Source: Spirochaetaceae bacterium
GTDB taxonomy: Bacteria > Spirochaetota > Spirochaetia > B11-G9
Length of the DNA stretch: 38,975 bases
Assembly (NCBI GenBank): GCA_015493635.1
Contig: WGCU01000002.1
Coordinates: 1-38,975, forward strand
Direction of reading: 5' to 3'
This document shows positions 1 to 7,432 of the stretch, piece after piece. The notes beneath the pieces are model-generated. The model worked only from the letters and a program-made list of their open reading frames with translations, was not told where the DNA came from and did not search any database. Numbering within the stretch: position 1 is the stretch's first letter; each line of letters opens with the position of its first letter. Position numbers and translations under genes: made by a program.

Positions 1-154
1 AGGGCACCTTTTTTTGTGGGGTAAATATTACAAATTTTTGGCTTTTAGATGCTCTAAAGCCTCTTCAGGGCATTCTCTCGGGGTAAAATATTTTTGACCC
101 CTCTGCTATTTCCTCTCAGTATAGTAAGTTGGGGTACTTCGCAAAAAGCTCAAT
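1..154. other. Left-edge intergenic region with two imperfect hairpins
   Basis: No convincing gene is seen here. Two inverted repeats lie downstream of hemW. One, at 40-61, has a 9-bp stem with a single bulged T and a TGC loop. The other, at 80-101, has GGGGT/ACCCC arms around an AT-rich palindromic core. The motif GGGGTAAATATT (19-30) recurs almost exactly at 80-92. Neither hairpin is followed by a clean T-run on either strand, so they are not standard terminators. They could be 3' stability or pausing structures for the minus-strand lepB-hemW transcript. Short open stretches that run off the left edge cannot be judged. Confidence 0.4.
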
Positions 155-1333
155 TTACGGCCAGGTGCAGGTTTTTATATTTGAAGGATCAAACTCGTTT
201 AAAAGATCAGACAGGAAAGAGTCAAGCAGGTTCAGACCGTTTCGTGTGAGAGCTAAAAACCTTCCGTTCTGTTGTAAAAACGGCTTCCATCTATGCAGGG
301 TGCGGGGGAATATGGTTTGCAGATCAACAGAAAAAACCTGTTTTATCCTCTGTACATCAATCCCCCGGACAAGACGGAAACCCATCATCAGATGTTCAAC
401 AAAAAAGGAGGGAGAGTCTATTTTTTCGTATACCCATCCCCACTTTTCCTCTTCTCCCCCGAGAAACAAGTCAATGTTTTTAGGATTCTCCACACGTACC
501 GGTCCGGATGTTCCCGGAATCGTTGAGACTCCCGCCGGTCCTGAGCCGAAGTACGGTTTCATCTCCCAGTACCCCATGTTGTGAATCGATTCAAAGCCCG
601 CTCTGGAAAAATTGGAAACCTCATACCGGTTATAACCGATGGATTCCAGAAGATTAAGTGAAGCTTCATACATGGTAATTTCAACATCTTCAGAAAGCTT
701 CTGTATGTTCCCGCTGTTTAATTTTAGAAAAAGCGGTGTTCCTTCTTCAAATGTCAAGGAGTACAGAGAGATATGATCAGGATCAAAAGCTGCTATACTT
801 TTAATATCAGTAAGTGCTTCTTTCATATTCTGACCGGGAATACCTGTTATAATATCAAAATTTTTCTGTCCCGGCCAATGCCGGTTAATACAGGCAAGGG
901 CGGACAGGGTCCGTTCACTGTCTGTGTTTCTGCCGAGCATTTTAAGAACGTTGTTATTGAGACTCTGAACTCCCATGCTGAGCCGTGTAACACCCCTTTG
1001 TTCAAGAATCTGCAGGAGTCCCTCCGTCACGTTTTCCGGATTAACCTCAACCGTGAATTCACTGTGTATCCTGGGTATGAGATTTCTCACATCGGAAAGA
1101 AACCGGTTGAGTATATCTGACGGGAGTGAAGCGGGCGTGCCTCCTCCTATATACAGTGTTTCTATTCTTGGGAAATCGTAGGATACAAGAAAATATTTTA
1201 TCTGATGTAAAATCTCTGATAAAACAGTACGGTACCGGTCCTCTCCATTGGTAACAGAGAAAAAATCACAGTAGCTGCACTTTTTACGGCAGAAAGGAAT
1301 ATGTACGTAGAGAGAAGCGGAAGGAAGCGGCAT
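155..1333 (-). CDS. hemW: HemW-like radical SAM protein (coproporphyrinogen III oxidase-like)
   Basis: A 392-residue radical SAM protein. The CxxxCxxC cluster-binding motif is Cys15, Cys19 and Cys22 within HIPFCRKKCSYCDF, and a GGGTP motif lies at about residues 63-67. Both are typical of the HemN/HemW family. The length and the short segment before the cysteines fit HemW, a haem-binding protein proposed to insert haem into targets, better than true HemN, which has a longer N-terminal region. The ATG overlaps the upstream LepB-paralogue stop by one base (TGATG), so the two are probably translationally coupled. It is the last gene of a lepB, lepB-like, hemW operon. The precise function (HemW versus oxidase) is inferred from architecture. 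Confidence 0.85.
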   Translation of the reverse strand: MPLPSASLYVHIPFCRKKCSYCDFFSVTNGEDRYRTVLSEILHQIKYFLVSYDFPRIETLYIGGGTPASLPSDILNRFLSDVRNLIPRIHSEFTVEVNPENVTEGLLQILEQRGVTRLSMGVQSLNNNVLKMLGRNTDSERTLSALACINRHWPGQKNFDIITGIPGQNMKEALTDIKSIAAFDPDHISLYSLTFEEGTPLFLKLNSGNIQKLSEDVEITMYEASLNLLESIGYNRYEVSNFSRAGFESIHNMGYWEMKPYFGSGPAGVSTIPGTSGPVRVENPKNIDLFLGGEEEKWGWVYEKIDSPSFFVEHLMMGFRLVRGIDVQRIKQVFSVDLQTIFPRTLHRWKPFLQQNGRFLALTRNGLNLLDSFLSDLLNEFDPSNIKTCTWP

Positions 1334-2079
1334 CAGGGAAGGGATAGCCCCGGTAAATATTTTAAAACAACAAGGGCGTGGATATTTGCACGTTGGAGTA
1401 ATCCAAAGAAACGGGAATCATTCCGGTCTTCCCTGTTATCATTCAGTACGAAGTATTGTCCATTTGTAAGAAGTACCGGCGGATAATAGCCTGCGTAGGG
1501 TTCATCCTTTTTCCAACCGGCAGGAAGGATTCCTGTTTTATGTATCATCTTTTTGGAAATAAGAGCGTCCTCTTTAATGTAGTCAGAAGAACCGTGAGGT
1601 TTTATGTATGCGGTGAAGTTTTCCATTTTTACCGTATCTCCCGGAATACCGATTATCCGTTTAACAGCTATCTCATTTGTTGATTCCGTTTCAGCCTTCG
1701 GCAGGATACTTCTTTTCTGCAGGGTAAAGAAGCGTACAACAGTATCCCCGAATGTCAGATACCAGGGAAAATGAAGGTGGTTCGGAGGGGTTATAATGAC
1801 AATATCTCCTCTTTCCGGATTACGGATACCGGGAAGGCTTAGACGGGCAGCAGGAACATTCAGCCCGAAGATAAAAGGTACTGCAAGGATCTTCTGATTT
1901 TTAACGATTCCCGGTTCCATAGCTTCGGTACGGACAGTGTACGAGGAGAGAAAGATCAGTGATATCACTTCGTACAAAATAAAAAAAATAACAACAAATC
2001 GGAGTAGTGAGAAGAAAGGACCTCTTCTACGCTTTTTATATCTATTATATGTCCGGGCACTTCGGGAATACTTATACAT
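1333..2079 (-). CDS. Signal peptidase I paralogue lacking the catalytic serine
   Basis: A 248-residue S26-family protein with a basic N-terminus, one membrane anchor (about residues 22-46) and the LepB boxes. The general-base lysine is present (Lys140 in AVKRIIGIPGD), as is the C-terminal NDNREDRNDSRFFG box. Where LepB has PSGSM, this protein reads RTEAM: the nucleophilic serine position is Ala53, codon GCT at 1921-1923. It should therefore be inactive as a peptidase unless an unusual residue substitutes. It lies 11 nt after lepB and overlaps hemW by one base. It could modulate LepB, bind preproteins, or be decaying. The reading frame is intact and the remaining boxes are well kept, which argues against recent decay. 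Confidence 0.8.
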   Translation of the reverse strand: MYKYSRSARTYNRYKKRRRGPFFSLLRFVVIFFILYEVISLIFLSSYTVRTEAMEPGIVKNQKILAVPFIFGLNVPAARLSLPGIRNPERGDIVIITPPNHLHFPWYLTFGDTVVRFFTLQKRSILPKAETESTNEIAVKRIIGIPGDTVKMENFTAYIKPHGSSDYIKEDALISKKMIHKTGILPAGWKKDEPYAGYYPPVLLTNGQYFVLNDNREDRNDSRFFGLLQRANIHALVVLKYLPGLSLP

Positions 2080-2090
2080 ACCTGTTTTCG

Positions 2091-3065
2091 TTACCTGATG
2101 GGACCAATACGGTTAACCGGCCAGTACTTGAACATGGCTTTTCCAAGAACATTTCTCAGGGAGACGGGTCCAAAATATCTTCCGTCTTTTGAATTGTCCC
2201 TGTTATCTCCCAGGGGCATTATCCACCCTTTCGGAATGTACCACCCCGTATTAAATTTCCGCCATAAAATGCCGTAGCGTCTGTCCTGAGGGTTTATCTG
2301 GTAGTACGCTTCATTTCTGTACTTCATCCAGGCAAACATATCTCCCGTAACATTTTCAGAAGAACCGGATTCCGAAACAAGGCGGGAGAGGGGCGGTATT
2401 CCAGCACTTTTATAAGCATCGAGAAAGGCTGAAGCTCTGATAGCCGGATAGTCTGAGAGAGAAATAAGCCGGTGAGTTGTATCGGGAATTGCGGATATTT
2501 TCTTGAAATCAGTTTCAGCCATCCAGTTTTCAAAGCCGGGGGGTTTTATCTGAAGGAATCCCTTTCGGAACCGTACCTCATCTCCGGAAACAGCTGCCGC
2601 CCGTTTTATAAGGAAATGGGGTTTTGGATTACCGTTTTTATCCTTGTCAATATCTACAAGAGAGAGGGTAAGCATGTAGAGTACCCGCTGAAGAATATCA
2701 AATACCGGTCCCCGGGAGATATAGGTGGGACTTTCGAAAATAATAACATTTTCCCGTTTCGGGGTTGTGAATCCGGGGAGCTTAAACTTGCCGGGAATTA
2801 ACTCCGGGCCATAGATAAGCTTGTTAACAAAGATATGGTCCTTGATAAGAAGGGTATTTTTCATGGACCCGGAAGGTATCTGGTATGCCTGAAAAAGATA
2901 CTGGTTGATAAGAAGAACCACTCCGGCAGCCCAGAGGAAAGCCTCCAGCCAGTCTATTATAGGGTTTTTAGCCTGCTGTTTCTTTTTTAAACGGATCTTT
3001 TTTCTTTTTCTATACGTTAAATACCTTTCGGTAATACTCTGTACATTGTTAAACCATCTTTCCAT
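2091..3065 (-). CDS. lepB: Signal peptidase I
   Basis: Removes signal peptides from exported proteins at the outer face of the inner membrane. With the start at 3065 the protein has 324 residues. It has a very basic cytoplasmic segment (about 19-33), a membrane anchor (about 39-58), the catalytic serine in QIPSGSM (Ser67), the lysine in FLIKRAAAVSGD (Lys154) and the box LGDNRDNSKDGRYFG. It is longer than a minimal LepB because of an insert of roughly 100 residues between the lysine box and the C-terminal box. A TTG at 3152 would add 29 residues, but that extension runs through the divergent promoter region. The ATG at 3065 lies 7 nt from a good -10 and lacks a Shine-Dalgarno, suggesting a leaderless mRNA. 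Confidence 0.9.
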   Translation of the reverse strand: MERWFNNVQSITERYLTYRKRKKIRLKKKQQAKNPIIDWLEAFLWAAGVVLLINQYLFQAYQIPSGSMKNTLLIKDHIFVNKLIYGPELIPGKFKLPGFTTPKRENVIIFESPTYISRGPVFDILQRVLYMLTLSLVDIDKDKNGNPKPHFLIKRAAAVSGDEVRFRKGFLQIKPPGFENWMAETDFKKISAIPDTTHRLISLSDYPAIRASAFLDAYKSAGIPPLSRLVSESGSSENVTGDMFAWMKYRNEAYYQINPQDRRYGILWRKFNTGWYIPKGWIMPLGDNRDNSKDGRYFGPVSLRNVLGKAMFKYWPVNRIGPIR

Positions 3066-3130
3066 GCCATTGACAGTATCATAGAACAGTGACGTTGACA
3101 AGATAAGGTAGATAAGGATAATCTCTCTGT
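3066..3130. promoter_or_regulatory. Back-to-back divergent promoters sharing one -35 sequence
   Basis: On the minus strand, TTGTCA (3096-3101), a 17-bp spacer and TACTGT (3073-3078, preceded by TGA like an extended -10) precede the lepB ATG by 7 nt. On the plus strand, TTGACA (3095-3100), a 16-bp spacer and GATAAT (3117-3122) precede the ATG at 3131 by 8 nt. Both -35 elements lie in the same heptamer TTGACAA read on opposite strands, so two polymerases could not occupy the site together. Both start codons fall about where transcription should begin. Confidence 0.55.
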
Positions 3131-4729
3131 ATGAAACATGAAAAAAATGCAAAAAATGCAGAAGATATACAGGTACGTCTAAAACCTGTTCTGGGGATGA
3201 AACCCGGTATTTATCTAACGGTTCTGTACAGTTTTATTATCCTTCTCATCCTGTTTTTTATATTCGTTATTCCGGGTATAAAAAATAACGGAACAAAGTT
3301 TAACATTACCACAACACCGGAAGCTTCGGTGATTTTTGTTGATAACGTATATAAAGGAACATCTCCCGGATCAATTTTTGTTCCGAAAGGGCAACATACC
3401 ATTACTTTAAAAAAAGATTTCTTTAAAACTGCTGTGTTCAGAGAAAATGTAAAGGGAAGGATTTTCTTTACTCTCATTTTCCCCCGTACAAAGAAAATAA
3501 TCCAGAACATGCCGCTCATTGATCCTGAAGGTTTTTTGAAAAAACGGTATAAAGAGATCAGCGGCTATGCTCTTATCAACGATTATTACGAGGGATATCA
3601 GTATCCTCATCTTATTACACGGACTGTCAGGGAGTTTAACGAAGGAGCAGCACCCGGTAAGCTCCAGGAACTGTATAAATTTTTATACGCCATGAGATAT
3701 AATCTGGGAAGTAAAGATCTTTTTGATGATTATAGTGAAGCCATAAACTATCTGCAGCCGAAAAGTACTTCTGACGTTTCTGACCTGGAAAATGTTCGGT
3801 CCTTTTACCGGAAGCACGGTTTTTCAGATAAGGGACTGCTTCTGGCGTATGCTGCTTCTTTTCCAAAAAAAGCAGACGTATATTCAAAAGAACTCGATTC
3901 CCTTTTTAATGGTGTTATTGATTTAGAGCAAAAAGGCGCTGCGGCAGATCAGCAGCTGTCAGAAACCGCTCCGCTCACCTTTGGAGATTTTAAATTTCTC
4001 AAAGTTCCGGGAGGTACGTATACTGCCGGATTAACTTCCCTGGATAAGATTTCCTTTTTATCCGGCGGTGCCGGGGGCAATTTCCCCCACAGGGAAAGCG
4101 TCCAGGCTTTTTATATGCTGGAGTCAGAAGTAACCCGGGGACAGTACGCTTTGTTTCTTAATAATAATCCCCGATGGCGGAAGGATGCCCTTAAAGCACG
4201 GGTGAAAGATAATACCGTTACTGATGATTATCTGAAAGATTATACATCGGTACCCGGTGATGAACCGGTATCCGGGGTATCGTGGTACGCAGCCTCTGCT
4301 TTTGCCTCATGGCTCACTACACAGCTTCCTGCCCGGTTAAGCACTTTTGAAGTACGTCTACCGAGCGAGGCGGAATGGGAGTGGGCTGCCCGTTTGAACA
4401 GCAGAACAAATCCTGCAACTGTCTTTCTGCAAAACTCTGGTGACGGTCCCCTTCCCTCTAATTTCCAGCGGCAGGGTGCTCTCGGACTGGCGGATATGCT
4501 CGGGAATCTCTGGGAATGGTGTGATAATTACTATTTACCGGCAGATACCCTCTTCGACCGCTATGGAATGCAGAATACGGTGTATCAGGGTGCTGAAAAA
4601 GCGGTCCGGGGCGGAAGCTGGGCCAACGAAGCCCGGTCGGTTTCGGCCGTTACTCGGGGTTCCCAGGAACCTTCCTGGTGTACTCCTTTTCTCGGCTTCC
4701 GTGTGGTTCTCGTTAAAAAGGCTCAGTAA
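3131..4729 (+). CDS. Membrane-anchored PEGA and SUMF1/FGE-fold protein
   Basis: A 532-residue protein with a short basic cytoplasmic tail, a transmembrane segment (about 26-50), a PEGA-like beta domain (about 57-105), a helical middle (about 120-275) and a C-terminal formylglycine-generating-enzyme-like (SUMF1) domain (about 283-530). The SUMF1 domain is recognised by PVSGVSWYAASAFASWL, RLPSEAEWEWAAR, MLGNLWEWC and RGGSW...LGFR. The paired active-site cysteines expected after RGGSW in true FGE are absent (RGGSWANEARSVSAVTRG), so it is probably a binding or structural module rather than a sulfatase activator. Its stop overlaps the smpB start by one base (TAATG). The ATG at 3131 has only a distant AAGGA, and a promoter ends 8 nt upstream. 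Its function is unknown. Confidence 0.8.
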   Translation: MKHEKNAKNAEDIQVRLKPVLGMKPGIYLTVLYSFIILLILFFIFVIPGIKNNGTKFNITTTPEASVIFVDNVYKGTSPGSIFVPKGQHTITLKKDFFKTAVFRENVKGRIFFTLIFPRTKKIIQNMPLIDPEGFLKKRYKEISGYALINDYYEGYQYPHLITRTVREFNEGAAPGKLQELYKFLYAMRYNLGSKDLFDDYSEAINYLQPKSTSDVSDLENVRSFYRKHGFSDKGLLLAYAASFPKKADVYSKELDSLFNGVIDLEQKGAAADQQLSETAPLTFGDFKFLKVPGGTYTAGLTSLDKISFLSGGAGGNFPHRESVQAFYMLESEVTRGQYALFLNNNPRWRKDALKARVKDNTVTDDYLKDYTSVPGDEPVSGVSWYAASAFASWLTTQLPARLSTFEVRLPSEAEWEWAARLNSRTNPATVFLQNSGDGPLPSNFQRQGALGLADMLGNLWEWCDNYYLPADTLFDRYGMQNTVYQGAEKAVRGGSWANEARSVSAVTRGSQEPSWCTPFLGFRVVLVKKAQ

Positions 4730-5193
4730 TGGCACAGGAAGACGGCTTTAAAATTCTCGCGGACAACAGACGTGCCCGGTATCAATATTCTGTGGAGGAT
4801 ACCCTTGAATGCGGCATTGCTCTCCAGGGTACGGAAGTTAAATCCATGCGTCATGGAAAATTTTCTTTTTCCGATTCCTATGCCAGAATTATAAATAATG
4901 AGCTGATCCTTGTCGGTTTTCACATTTCACCCTACGCTTTCGGGAATCTCTTTAATCATGAACCTGACCGTAACAGAACACTTCTTGTCCACAGGCAGGA
5001 AATCAAAAGACTGAAGCGGAAGGTTGATGAAAAGGGTTTTACCCTTATTCCCCTTAAGTTCTATCTGAAAAAAGGGAAAGTGAAGCTTTTGCTTGGGATC
5101 TGCAAGGGTAAGCAGGTGCAGGACAAACGGCAGGCGATTAAAAAACGGGATCAGCAGCGGGAAGCAGCCCGGGAGCTCAAAGTCAGGTTTTAA
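4729..5193 (+). CDS. smpB: SsrA-binding protein SmpB
   Basis: A 154-residue SmpB, the RNA-binding partner of tmRNA in trans-translation. Family landmarks are GIALQGTEVKSMRHGKFSFSD near residues 27-47, the NHEPDRNRTLLVHRQEI region, and the basic C-terminal tail (KKRDQQREAARELKVRF) that enters the decoding centre. The start overlaps the upstream stop by one base, so it is probably co-transcribed with the PEGA/SUMF1 gene. Its RNA partner ssrA lies immediately downstream, convergent, with 13 bp between the ends. Confidence 0.96.
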   Translation: MAQEDGFKILADNRRARYQYSVEDTLECGIALQGTEVKSMRHGKFSFSDSYARIINNELILVGFHISPYAFGNLFNHEPDRNRTLLVHRQEIKRLKRKVDEKGFTLIPLKFYLKKGKVKLLLGICKGKQVQDKRQAIKKRDQQREAARELKVRF

Positions 5194-5206
5194 GGCCTGA
5201 ACGCAA

Positions 5207-5564
5207 TGGAGGTGCCGGGAGTCGAACCCGGGTCCTGATGGGCCAGCGCGAAATATCTACAGGCTTAGCTCTTATTTAAATTTCAAAGCAAACACGGTAT
5301 AAAAGCAAACCGGCTTCCTTTAAAGTCTGCTTAAAGTGTCCCGCGGGAATAACAGACCATTCCCGAAGCAAGCCCTGGTTTGTTACAGGCCCCCTGCCAT
5401 TTCAGAGCGTGAATGACAGGACCCGTCAGCCGAACTATGCGGCTAAAGCGAAATCTGCGTTATTATCTTCAGCAGTTAATTGTTTTGCCCAGTTTAAGGA
5501 GTTAGAACAGCTCCGCCTGCAACCCCGAACTGTACAATCCAACAGTCGAAACCCTTACACCCCC
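5207..5564 (-). ncRNA. ssrA: tmRNA (SsrA)
   Basis: About 358 nt on the minus strand. The 5' GGGGGTG (5564-5558) pairs with the 3' CACCTCC (5214-5208, one G-U pair) to form the alanyl acceptor stem. The T-arm reads GGGTTCGACTCCC, and the 5' part contains the typical TAAGGGTTTCGACTG. The discriminator A is followed by TTG, so CCA is not encoded. The tag frame occupies 5488-5435: starting at GCA it reads AKQLTAEDNNADFALAA then TAG, ending in the ALAA degron typical of SsrA tags. The exact resume codon is inferred. It is convergent with smpB, so a shared transcript is excluded despite the adjacency. Confidence 0.95.
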
Positions 5565-5583
5565 GGGTATTCGTTGCGGATAG

Positions 5584-5612
5584 AAGATACTACTAAATTG
5601 TGGATAAATCAA
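5584..5612 (-). promoter_or_regulatory. Putative ssrA promoter
   Basis: On the minus strand, TTGATT (5607-5612), a 17-bp spacer and TATCTT (5584-5589). The predicted start is 10-20 nt upstream of the mature tmRNA 5' end at 5564, consistent with a precursor trimmed by RNase P. Confidence 0.55.
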
Positions 5613-5719
5613 GAGCGAGAATTGCTCTTTACATATACCAGTCTGATATTCTCAAAAACTGCTTCAAACATTCCCGTCTTTTATGGTACAGTAGTTTGAT
5701 ATAAGGAGGAAAACCGACA

Positions 5720-5896
5720 ATGGAAGTAACAGAGAAGATTATTGAGGCCATGAAAAAATCGGCTCAGCCCATGAGTGCGGGTCAGGTTGCTGACGCGACA
5801 GGAATAGACCGGAAAGAGATCGATAAAGCCATGAAAGTTCTCAAGAAAGAGGAAAAAATAGTTTCACCTAAAAGATGTTACTGGGAACCTAAATGA
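5720..5896 (+). CDS. Small winged-helix DNA-binding-like protein (58 residues)
   Basis: An ATG at 5720 preceded by a strong AAGGAGG (5703-5709) opens a 58-codon frame. It encodes three predicted helices followed by a beta hairpin: [20 protein letters not shown], then [20 protein letters not shown], then [18 protein letters not shown]. The layout is that of a minimal MarR/ArsR-type winged helix, with a wing ending in the conserved-looking SPKRCYW. I believe similar short stand-alone proteins occur widely in bacteria and archaea, but I cannot verify that here. A single Cys in the wing could be redox- or metal-sensitive. It is monocistronic, with the convergent gltS-like gene 19 bp downstream. 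Its target is unknown. Confidence 0.75.
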   Translation: MEVTEKIIEAMKKSAQPMSAGQVADATGIDRKEIDKAMKVLKKEEKIVSPKRCYWEPK

Positions 5897-5915
5897 ACAA
5901 AGTGGAGCCCGTTTC

Positions 5916-7328
5916 TTATTCAGGATACCAGAGGGTTCCCATGTGTTTGAATATCCTTCCTTTTGCCCGCCGGGAGAACATAAACACAACAAACAGAAAA
6001 TAAACAACATTTATACCGACAGCAGCCCAGAACCAGAGAGGATTACCGGTGGCATAGGTTCGTAACGGAAGATTTATCGTTAATACATAGGGTATCGCGA
6101 AGGCAAAGGTCAATCCGGAAGCGTATGTATAGTCAGTTGCAACGGGGGTTTCAAACTCGGGATCAACAACCCGGAGAAGAGCAAGCCCCGTTGATAACGT
6201 TCCTGTCGATACGCCGAAGATCAGTAACGTTCTGAAAAAACGGTTGTCCCTGAAAATTCTTGAACCGAACCAGATAACAGAGTACGTGGTAACAACCGCT
6301 CCCACGCCGGTAACAACAAGAATGGGAAGCCAGTATTTTGATACGACAACAAGCGAAATAGCTGCAATGGCACTTGTTACCATGAGATCTACCGAGAACC
6401 CTGATATTCTGTTCAGTGTTAAATTATCCATTATATGCTGGGTATCGGTAACTTTCAGGATTTGCTTCATAAGCAGTCCCACAAGAGCGGCAAAGATAAA
6501 ACTCAATCCCCAGAAGGTAGCAGCCAGCTGTTCACCGGGTTTTCCTGCAAAGGAAAGCACGAAGGAAAGTCCTTTGAGAACGAGAAATGTAATAAAGTAA
6601 CCGAGAAAAACAAGAGCAAGGTTGAGAGTCATACTGTCAATGGCTTCGGTATGTGTTGTCTGGTACGAACCAACTGGTAAGGTTGATCCCTTTTTATGGA
6701 TCCCGCTGCTGATTTCTTTTTTCCCAAGAAACTGAATTTTATCTTTGCATATCCAGTTATGCCGAATGCCGTAGTTTATCAGGAAAATACCACCAAAACT
6801 ACAGATTAAAAATCCTATTGCTGCAAAGGTTAACCCAATATTCCCCGCATTGGTAACACCGAATGCCTTCCAGCTTTCACCAATGGAAAACGCTTGTCCG
6901 GGTCCCTGGGCGAAGCCGAGAGGAAGAAGATATCCGAATGAATGAAAAAGATCGGGACGTATGGTTTTTATAAGCAGAAATGTTAAAAGGAGCCCGGTAA
7001 GTCCCTGAATAGAGTATTCAAGCAGAACGGACAACGTTGTATTGAAAATTCTCCCTTTTGAAGTCTTTTGACGGGGCGGAGCTTTCAGGGTAAGCGCTAC
7101 AAAGGAAATGCTCAGGAGGTGGTATGCCAGAATCCCGAGACCTGCTGATGAAATACCTGCATAGGGTAAAACGTAGTTGTACAGCGGCAGCAGAATAAAA
7201 CCTGCAACAAGAGCATTCGGAATGAGGAATTTCTGAAGAAATTTCACTTTTGAACGTAGCCAGGTAGCAAGAACGAGCGCTGCGGAAATAATTCCAAGAT
7301 CAATAAAAAATCTCCAGTCAAAATTCAT
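5916..7328 (-). CDS. GltS-like sodium/glutamate symporter family protein
   Basis: A polytopic inner-membrane protein of 470 residues. It opens with the DLGIISAALVLATWLRSKV and LIPNALVAGFILL helices typical of the ESS (GltS) family of Na+-coupled glutamate carriers, and has two hydrophobic halves around a hydrophilic loop (about residues 195-235). Glutamate is the family substrate; the actual substrate here is not shown. An in-frame start at 7370 would add 14 residues. The ATG at 7328 is preferred because AGAGGGG precedes it by about 9 nt and the protein then begins right at the first helix. It is single-gene and divergent from the acyltransferase. Confidence 0.8.
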   Translation of the reverse strand: MNFDWRFFIDLGIISAALVLATWLRSKVKFLQKFLIPNALVAGFILLPLYNYVLPYAGISSAGLGILAYHLLSISFVALTLKAPPRQKTSKGRIFNTTLSVLLEYSIQGLTGLLLTFLLIKTIRPDLFHSFGYLLPLGFAQGPGQAFSIGESWKAFGVTNAGNIGLTFAAIGFLICSFGGIFLINYGIRHNWICKDKIQFLGKKEISSGIHKKGSTLPVGSYQTTHTEAIDSMTLNLALVFLGYFITFLVLKGLSFVLSFAGKPGEQLAATFWGLSFIFAALVGLLMKQILKVTDTQHIMDNLTLNRISGFSVDLMVTSAIAAISLVVVSKYWLPILVVTGVGAVVTTYSVIWFGSRIFRDNRFFRTLLIFGVSTGTLSTGLALLRVVDPEFETPVATDYTYASGLTFAFAIPYVLTINLPLRTYATGNPLWFWAAVGINVVYFLFVVFMFSRRAKGRIFKHMGTLWYPE

Positions 7329-7432
7329 AAAAATGTACCCCTCTGGTGTGGATAAATTATTATTGACCATTATTGTAAATAAAACAATAATAATTTAGAA
7401 TAATTGATAGTAGATTTTTTGGAGTTTTTTAA

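Noticed and set aside
40-101. Two hairpins downstream of hemW considered as intrinsic terminators
   Set aside because: Neither is followed by a T-run on the relevant strand, and one stem is bulged; kept only as part of the left-edge region.
1-130. Short open stretch reading KYFTPRECPEEALEHLKAKNL on the minus strand, looking protein-like
   Set aside because: Preceded by an in-frame stop with no start codon; could be a gene remnant but cannot be supported.
3066-3152. TTG start giving lepB 29 extra N-terminal residues
   Set aside because: The extension covers the divergent promoters and has no ribosome-binding site; the ATG at 3065 is consistent with the promoter.
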